From Uranotaenia lowii (Eukaryota > Arthropoda > Insecta > Diptera > Culicidae), in NCBI RefSeq assembly GCF_029784155.1, contig NC_073692.1, forward strand, positions 430,633,324 to 430,697,323: DNA of 64,000 nucleotides. The letters run 5' to 3'. The number at the start of each line of letters is the position of its first letter. Position 1 is the stretch's first letter. Position numbers and translations under genes: made by a program. The notes under the pieces are model-generated. The model had not been told where the DNA came from. It made no database searches and was given only the letters and a program-made list of their open reading frames with translations. Below are positions 56,710 through 64,000 of this stretch, piece by piece.

Positions 56710-59700
56710 TTTTACCTTCTTTTTTACAAATTGAACTTCGAAAAGATAGATACTTTAATTTTTTTGAATAAACAAATTTTTTTTTTGTACCAGCCATAAA
56801 CATTACACTTCTGTTCAAAACATCGGAAGCAGTTGTTGGATGATATTGTTTGAGAATTTTATTTTTGTATAATCCTCTTCTTCCTTTTTAGTTGTACAGC
56901 TTCAGCCCTTCAGCTAAGCCGTTGAGGGGCAAGGGCCAGTAACAAAGACTATATACCCTTATTGGTATCATAACGCTGAAAAATAAATATCATCTTATCA
57001 ATTTAAATTCTGCAATGTGTACAGTTTTGTGATGCAACTGATGACTGCAGTCTAAAATCTTATTAACTATTCTAGCTTAATATCTCGTTATTTCATGAAA
57101 GTGGCACTGTAGCCAAAAATATTTTTATGATTTTAGGTATTATGTTTTCTTTTATTATGTTCACAATGAGTAGCATTTAGACAAGACTATACAAATCAAA
57201 CCATAAATGAAAAAAAACTCAATGCATTTCTTCAGATTTGCTAAATTTCCAGTGCATAAGTTATATCTCGAAACATAATATTAAATCGTATTACAATCTA
57301 AGAACGCATAATCGTACAAGCGACAGGTTTGGCAAATGTTACAACTAGCTAGACTATTTAACCAGAAATGACTATCTCTAGAACACAAAACAAAACCATC
57401 ATCGCCGAAACAAATAATTTTCACTGTGCTTGTGTCGTCGGGGTTGTGTAGTGTCGTCGGGGTTAAGTGGGGGGAAAACGAGGATGGAGGAGGTGGTTGT
57501 GGTTGAACAGTTTGGTTGTTGTTCGAAACGTTAATTTCGGATTACTTCTATTTTCAAAACAACTTTGGAACAACAACAACAACAACAACAGTTATAGTAA
57601 CACCAATACAAAAAAAGCAGCAACAACAAAAAAGTCAACGCAACGCAACGGAATGCAAAACAGAACAAAAAAAAAAGAAACCAATAACCATATACACAAT
57701 ATGTGCGTGTTACAGAAACGGCGGTACAATATAAGGAAACTTCAAATTTGCATCATTTTCCGAATTGGTTTAGAGTGCAGATTTTACACACTTTACTGTG
57801 TTTATTTTTTCGTATAGTTTGTTTTTCTTGTTTCGAAGTGTTGTTCATTCATACAGTTTGTTTCTGCTTGTTTTTTTTTAGGTTCGGGCTCTTTGAGGTT
57901 AAGTGTTTACATAGGTTACACACTAAAACAGAAGAGCACATAATTGGTTCTCCGAGGATGCAATTTTTATCTGTACGAATTCGATGGGAAGGGCGTAGAA
58001 TATTTTTTTTCTTTCAATTTCTTTAGGGGAGATGTGGATAAAATCCGATTTGTTTGTCTGTTTTATTTTTCAGGGTTATTTGTCAGTATTAAAAAAATAA
58101 TCAGCTAAGAATAAATAAACAAAAACTAGTAAATATATGCACAATAAGGTTGAATTTCATCATCGAAAAAAAAAACAGCAGGGCGCGATCGAGCATAAAT
58201 TTTAACAAACAAAATTTTTGAAATGCATCAGAAAGGTGGAAGAAAATTTCCAAAACAAACAAGGGGACGAATAAACAATTCAGTAACGAGAAAAAACAAT
58301 CGTAAAAAATTTAAACAAAATTAGAAAAAAACTGGTATGCATTGAGGCTATACAAAAATGATGCTGAGAACCGAAAATTGTTGAAGTTGAATCGGAAGAA
58401 AAATCGTTTTTGATGGGATGACTAACGAACTAGTGATACTGTAATGATCCAAATAATCTAATATTTTGATAACTTCACTAACTAGAACACAACTCTACAC
58501 CCATAACGAGGGACTTACTCTAGGAATAAATGTTGGTTGAATTGTCTATTTAAGGTGATGGATGAAGATATGAATCCAATGAGTAAGTTTTTTTTCGATA
58601 AACGAACTAATCTAACAACAACATTAAACAGTAACATCAACTATTGGATTAAACGAAACAGTCTCTCAATAATGTTCGATCTTTTTGTTGGGGTGAAATG
58701 GTTGTTTTGTGGTGAGTTTCGAGAAAAAAAAACCGGTGATGGGTTCGGGTGAATCCGAGCAGCAAAGTTTTTTTTTTGTTTATTTTCATTGCCAAACTAC
58801 CAGTTCTAAAACATAAGGTGCCTTGAGAATTGCAAATTCAATTCTTACAGTATCGAAAATGAAGCAGGAAAAAGATATTTGTGTATCTTGTTTGTAACGT
58901 TTGTAAGCTCCCCAATCTCTCTAATACTGGTCATCTGGAAGACAGAAAGAAAAATTGTGAGGAGCTTGAACGGGGCGGTTTTTGTTTTTTTGATTTGGAA
59001 TGAACATATGTTTCACTACAGACGAGACGCTAAATGGGACAACCTAAAATTCGAACTAAACAGGGTAATTTCGGGATTCGCCTTCCTTAAAAAGCGCTTT
59101 GCGATAACAATGACATATCATAGCATCATCTACAATGAATGAATGGAGAACTCGCAAGTGTTGCATTCGAAATTTCACAACTAACAAAGGATGGCTCGAC
59201 GGGAAGGAGGTGATGTACGGAACGCGAGGAAACCAGAAAGGATGATAATCAAGTGCACAGAAAACGTATGATTAATCTTGGCATAATAATACGATCTACC
59301 ACTGGATGTTTTTGTTGGACGAACCTTTGTTGGATTTCCAAGCAATTTACATTAAAAACAGATAAAACTAGCAAAGGACTCCCAGCCTTCATTCATTATT
59401 ATTCTTTTCAAATAAACGTGAAATTGATTACATAAACATTTTGGTGTTAAATTCCATTCAAACGGTTTGAAAAACTTTTACGCATTTGCTCAGATATATT
59501 TAACCTATTGATTTAGTTTAGTGTATCGCTAGGAGAAGAGTAAACGCGATACTCTGTTGCGAAATTTTCGTTTTATGTTCGTATGTTATGTAAGCAAGTT
59601 CTCACTGCAATGTTATTTTGCGTGCTTGTTTGAATGACCTGTTGAAATTTGATTATTTCATCAAACCCATCTTAAGTCTAAAATGTGAACAGTAAGATTT

Positions 59701-59800
59701 CAGAATAAACTTGTCTGACGTCTAGTTGAAAACACTCTATCCACAGTTTATAGGCTTTCGTAATGTTGAATCGTCTTATGTAGATTAAAAATCTCAATTC
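56710..59800. other. A-rich non-coding DNA, no supported gene
   Basis: Contains an AAC microsatellite at 57569-57591 and long A-rich stretches with AACAAAAA themes. A 116-codon frame at 57467-57817 runs through the microsatellite and is compositional. The sequence resembles untranslated or intronic DNA; parent gene unknown. Confidence 0.45.
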
Positions 59801-59819
59801 CAATAGCTCACTCGAACAG

Positions 59820-59972
59820 ATGCGTGTTCGTTATGTTGGAAAAGGATCCAACAAAAAAGTTACAGCGAAGTATCGTGTATACATTTCTTCTCGTGATGCA
59901 CTGAACTTGATCGAACGGTACATTTCACCCTGTGGCGTGACTGAACCATTTGCCAAAAAATTGTACCAATAA
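59820..59972 (+). CDS. Small unassigned reading frame (50 codons)
   Basis: The ATG at 59820 opens 50 codons with balanced composition unlike its surroundings: MRVRYVGKGSNKKV, KYRVYISSRDALNLIERYI, SPCGVTEPFAKKL. AATAAA overlaps its stop region. The YRVYI...SRDALNLIERYIS pattern faintly recalls the C-terminal half of LAGLIDADG-type domains, but it is far too short and I do not claim homology. It could be a terminal exon, a fragment of a decayed gene or chance. Confidence 0.3.
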   Translation: MRVRYVGKGSNKKVTAKYRVYISSRDALNLIERYISPCGVTEPFAKKLYQ

Positions 59973-60165
59973 AATGAATTTCTTCACAAGTTAAGATAAA
60001 ATAAGTGACTCATGCTTCACTTGAAGATGATGAAAGCTTCAGCAATTTTTTTTTATTCAGTTAAAAATTTGCATCAGTTTTTCTTTCTTTTAAACGATAC
60101 TTTTTATGCAATTTCTCGAAATAAGATGATTTTCAATCTGTAGTTTTTAGAACCTTCGTTTCATG

Positions 60166-60200
60166 TATAAAAGGAGCGCCTCACACCTTGAAGAGTCAGT
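60166..60200 (+). promoter_or_regulatory. Arthropod core promoter: TATA box and TCAGT initiator
   Basis: TATAAAAGG starts at 60166 and TCAGT occupies 60196-60200, placing the initiator A 32 bases after the first T of the TATA box, the canonical arthropod arrangement. Downstream, the first ATG (60232) opens only 21 codons. A 40-codon frame follows at 60335-60457. Confidence 0.5.
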
Positions 60201-60334
60201 ATAAATATATCTCCCAAGTGTGGTAGAGTTAATGCGTCAAGAATCAGTTTGTATCCCAAGTGAAAATAAAGTGCTCTCAAAAACGAACAGTGTGTGATTT
60301 AAATCCAAGCTTCAAAAAATCCCTATCGGTGTCA

Positions 60335-60457
60335 ATGAAGTTACCGGAACCTTGGACTGTCGTCGATGGTACTCTAATTGAATTTTCCTGTCAAAATTAT
60401 AGCATTCCGTTTCCTGTTGCGGAACTGTCAGAAATAAATGTGTTAACTGTCAAGTAA
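60335..60457 (+). CDS. Small unassigned reading frame downstream of the TATA/Inr
   Basis: The ATG at 60335 opens 40 codons, MKLPEPWTVVDGTLIEFSC and on to LTVK, ending TAA at 60455-60457. The frame stays open upstream to 60260 but without an ATG. AATAAA overlaps its 3' end near 60433. No family recognised. A short TATA-driven transcript is possible; a remnant of a longer gene is equally possible. Confidence 0.25.
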   Translation: MKLPEPWTVVDGTLIEFSCQNYSIPFPVAELSEINVLTVK

Positions 60458-60744
60458 AAGTTCACTAAATTAGTTAAGCCGAGTTTGGATGAAAAGCGTG
60501 AACAAAATACAAACGGACGCACAAATGAATTATAGCTTAGTAAATCATCGAGCTGAATTGATAGATACCTATAAAAAGGGGTCTAGCTAGATCCCATTTT
60601 TTATGATATCACCATGATCGATAAATGATGATTTTAAAACAGACATAAAAAAAGTCATCAATTAGTCTTTTGTTTTAAGCCTGATTTATCCTGATTTTTA
60701 TATTCAAGGTTTCTTCAATTTGAAAGAAAAAATTGGCAACCCTT

Positions 60745-60960
60745 GTCATACCTACTAACTTTCACGACAATCGAATGACACGCATATGGAAAAACACGCC
60801 AGCTAGTTTCCAAGGTATAATGGCTCCTACCCCACATTCAGTGCAGAGCCAGGGGTGCCATTTGAAAAGATGGAAAATCAAATTAAATTATTCAGTTTGA
60901 AATCGTCATAACTTTTGAATAACGCATCTTAGAGGTTCGTGGTCTTCATATAAAAGGGTT
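60745..60960. repeat. Dispersed repeat, copy 2 (partner at 51315-51520)
   Basis: Matches the copy at 51315-51520 over about 200 bp in the same order, with a small insertion (CTACCCCACATT) before the CAGTGCAG block. The two copies lie 9.4 kb apart in direct orientation. Confidence 0.75.
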
Positions 60961-63090
60961 TACTGGACTTTTATAATATTTTTACCAAGAAACTTATGTT
61001 GAAATAGAAAAAAAATTATTAAATGAAAAATTTAACTTTAAATTTCTCAGGCCAAGGGAGAAGGCAAATTGGAATACCTAGTGTATTTGTTTTACAAAAG
61101 TGGTGATTTCCAAAAGCTTGACGATAAGTTAATAAGGTTTACATTAACCACGAAAACGAGCGAATTTGGTTGATTACGAGATCATTTTCAAAGTGATTTT
61201 TTTTAAATTAAGTAATGAAAATCCACATCAGGGATGAAATTTAAGTTTAGTTTATTAAACCTACTAAAGTTAAGTGAACGCCGAACAAACCGTTTCCGTG
61301 GACTTTTGTGGACACCATTATTCTTTTTTTAAGTGGATATTTGGGTGTACATGTGTGTATGTCTGTGTGAGGATGTCGCCAGAATTGATAGCGAAATCTA
61401 TAAACGGCTCAATCGCCGCCAAACTGAAGGTCAAATGGAAAAACCAAAAGAGCTACGCTACGCGAATACTAAATATTGAAGAATATGAAGAGAGAACGAA
61501 AAAACAAAAAATTAAATCCAGCTGCAAACGATCGAACTATCCAACAAACCAACAACGGGTGCAAAAGAAGGAGAAAAAAAATCAAATCTATGTTTAGGCA
61601 AAATGCTAAAGAGAGCACAACATAGCCAGGCATGTGGCAGGACGAAAATGAAGAAAAAAAATCGCTTTTGATGGTTTTTTTTTCTTCCTACTAGTAACTA
61701 TAGGCACACTAGCACTAGGGTATAGAGTCACGAACTGGAAAAAATGTGGAAAGGGGGGATGATTTTCTATATGGGCTTTCTAGATATGAGCGCCAGAAAC
61801 GATCTAGATCTCTCTACTGTATAGTTCTACGGAAATAGAAAGAGAGATGGATGGCTGGGCGGGTGAGTAAGTGAATGGGTGGTGAATGATGATGAAGTCG
61901 ATTCGGACAGTAGCAGCAGCAGCAGCAGTTTCTGGCGGTGTGAGCCACAGAGGGTGGGTGGTGGTTTTTCGCGAACCAGGCGATACAATATGGGCAAATG
62001 GGAACTTTTCTAGCTTTTCCCGGCATTATTTATGCTCTTTCGGTGGTGACTCAGGCCTAAACTGAGGAGAAGCCTCGAGAGAGGGGGGGAAGGGTTTCTC
62101 GGTGGGTTTCGTTTATTTTTTCATTTCGATTTTGCTTTTATCACTTCTAACCGGAAGCAAACTCCGCGACTGGTTCGTGCTTTTTGTAGGTATTGAGTGG
62201 TGACGACGAACGCTGGCTGGCTTGGCCAATGAAAATCAAAAACAACCCAAGAACATGGCATCTCGAATCAGTTTTGGAACGTGTGCTGGAGAAACTAGAA
62301 CGATTCTTTTTTTTTTCGTTGTTGGTTGAATGAGCTAAACAAATGGGCTAATCCTATCGAGGCAGTGCTATAGTCTAGAGAGTTCAGAAATTCAATGACT
62401 TTGAAAAGAACGATTCTAGATTTTTTTTTAAAGTCTACATGTGTGGTCCACAGTACTTGGTCAACTATTGAATACCTTCTATGGAACTGATTTCTACTTT
62501 TACCAGTCTAGATGGGATGGGAACATGTATAAAATAACTGAAAGTTTAAAAATCAATTTTGACTTACAAAAATCATATGCGTCAAACTTAATTTAAAGAA
62601 TTAGGATATGATACGATCATTCGATTGGCATGTGAGACTAATGTTTGATTAAAAAGTTCAACACCTTGTTCAAATTAACTGTTTGAGAAAAATACAAAAA
62701 AAATGTCCTGTAACGTAGATCAACAAAAAATTAAAAAAAAAATTGGATGGTCAGTTTGACCTATAACATTTGCACATTCAAAAGTTTTTCGTTCAAAATT
62801 CTAGATTACTGAATTGTAATTTTTAATCCAACCAACAGCCGCTGATTGTTCTACACAATAACGCTTTTTCTATTTCCTATGAGAGAAATGCGATCCACAA
62901 TATACCAACTAACTTGAAGACAAATTGATGATTATGTAATTTCAAATTGTTGACCTTAGAGGAACGTTTTTAAGTTGCTGTCTAAACTAAGGAGACGAAT
63001 TCTAGCAACAATGTTCCGAAGTCAAGTAGGATTGAAATACTGAATATTCTTCTATTAATAAGGATTTTTAAATACCAAGAAGCATTCGTT
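60961..63090. other. Non-coding DNA, no supported gene
   Basis: A 107-codon frame at 61274-61597 has Lys-rich content (KINGSIAAKLKVKWKNQK region) but no recognisable domain. 61850-62250 is somewhat GC-richer than its surroundings. Nothing else supported. Confidence 0.45.
61911..61930. repeat. (CAG)n microsatellite
   Basis: Six tandem CAG units in a moderately GC-rich stretch (61850-62250). No coding exon recognised around it. Confidence 0.85.
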
Positions 63091-64000
63091 ATTTGTTTAT
63101 TTGTTTATTTGTATAAAAAATCAACGGATCATATGTTGATCCAAATGATAACTTAATCCTAAATAACTTATCAAAATTAAAATCCACTCGGGTGGGTGAC
63201 GAACTTGACGCGTGTCCAAGTCTATAAGGCGGCAACGATTTTCGTAGCTTGGCAGACGAAACGGATCGTACCAATTCAAGTGACGTAGGGCAAACCACAG
63301 GAAGCGCCGCTGGAAAGCCTCGATTCGTTAAGCTCCGTTCTGATAGACGGGGCACCAAACAGCAGATGCGTACTCGAGAATGGAACGAACTATGCAGCAA
63401 TAAAGACTTTTAAGGCAGTACACGTCTTTGAAGTCTTTGGCCATGCGAAACAGTAATCCAAGGTTTCTAGAAGCTTTGTCAACAACATAGTTAGTGTGAG
63501 TCTTGAACTCCAGCCGTTGATCGAGGATGACTCCTAGATCGTTGATGTGTTCTACTCGGGTGATGGTTTCGCTTCCAAGGATGTACTCCGCACGAAGAGT
63601 GTGCCGCTTACGGGAAAATGATATAACCGAGCATTTGCTGCGGTTCAACGGCAGGCAGTTAATGTCGCACCAGTGAGCAAATACGGAAAATTGCTGCTGT
63701 AAAAAGTCGATATCGTCTTGGTTGTTTATGGCGTGAAAAAGTTTCAGGTCATCAGCATAAGCAAGTTTTGTGCCTTCAAGGAGCGAGAGTGCGTCATTGA
63801 AGTAGATTACGAAAATTATCGGTCCTAAATGGCTTCCTTGGGGTACTCCTGAGGGGGCAGGGAATTGCCTGGAAAAGGATTCACCAGTTCGAACGGATAA
63901 TTTCCGTCCCGTTAGATAACTCCGGAACCAATCCAGTAGAGATCCACAGAATCCTAAGCGTCCGAGCTTTGCGATAGCAATATCATGGTTCACCTTGTCG
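63091..64000 (-). mobile_element. LINE (Jockey/CR1-type) 3' end, truncated by the window
   Basis: On the minus strand, from the right window edge, an open frame of 221 codons (63993 down to 63328) encodes reverse transcriptase palm and thumb: AIAKLGRLGFCGSLLDWFRS, GVPQGSHLGPIIFVIYFND, the catalytic YADDLKLF, and SILEYASAVWCPVY. An in-frame TAA at 63328-63330 interrupts the conserved tail, which continues in the same frame as RIEAFQRRFLWFALRHLNWY. The element ends at about 63091 in tandem CAAATAAA units, a usual LINE 3' terminus. Apart from the nonsense codon this part is well preserved, so it is younger than the LINE at 7470. Confidence 0.9.

Noticed and set aside
57467..57817. 116-codon frame with Asn and Thr runs
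   Set aside because: Driven by the AAC microsatellite and A-rich composition.
59820..59972. Homing-endonuclease (LAGLIDADG) gene
   Set aside because: Only 50 codons and the resemblance is a loose pattern; catalytic motif absent.
60260..60334. N-terminal extension of the small frame at 60335
   Set aside because: It would start with GTG, which is not a plausible start in an insect nuclear gene.

Overview
This 64-kb window looks like nuclear DNA of a dipteran insect, most likely a mosquito. That is inference from three things: a split gene with short GT-AG introns encoding the photoreceptor channel TRP, a very AT-rich and transposon-laden background, and DD37E-type Tc1/mariner relics of a kind known from mosquitoes. 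I see no bacterial or phage features and no CRISPR array.

The only protein-coding gene I can support with confidence is trp on the + strand. It has eight coding exons between 12612 and 25210 and encodes about 1,300 residues: ankyrin repeats, six membrane segments, pore, EWKFAR TRP box, a long proline-rich tail and a terminal Gly-Trp-Leu. Its fourth intron is 8.2 kb and carries a BEL/Pao relic, a 367-bp palindromic element and a minisatellite-bearing element. The other introns are 59 to 211 bp.

Layout: 1-4300 is a satellite of a 9-bp unit that runs off the left edge, with a 2.2-kb higher-order duplication. 7470-11410 is a broken CR1/Jockey-like LINE that has taken four nested insertions: a 239-bp perfect-ended palindrome, a TTAA-flanked MITE, a tRNA-derived SINE and a hAT-like MITE with an exact 8-bp target duplication. 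12.1-25.4 kb is trp. 26.2-28.3 kb is an interspersed repeat containing a ~143-bp tandem array. 30.1-31.0 kb is a TA-flanked MITE. 32.7-35.1 kb is an internally deleted RTE-like LINE with a 14-bp target duplication, itself hit by a tRNA-SINE with its own target duplication. 35-53 kb and 56.7-63 kb are mostly low-complexity, T- or A-rich non-coding DNA with no gene I can support. 53.5-54.5 kb is an internally deleted Tc1/mariner element with intact terminal repeats. 54.9-56.2 kb is a Foldback-like element made of ~16-bp units in inverted arrays, with an exact 9-bp target duplication, next to a second mariner-type transposase relic. 63.1-64.0 kb is the 3' end of another LINE on the minus strand.

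The most interesting signals are the Foldback-like element, the layered insertion history of the two LINEs (target duplications allow them to be ordered), a Gly in the TRP pore where fly TRP has its calcium-selectivity Asp, and a well-formed TATA/initiator pair at 60166-60200 with no recognised gene behind it.
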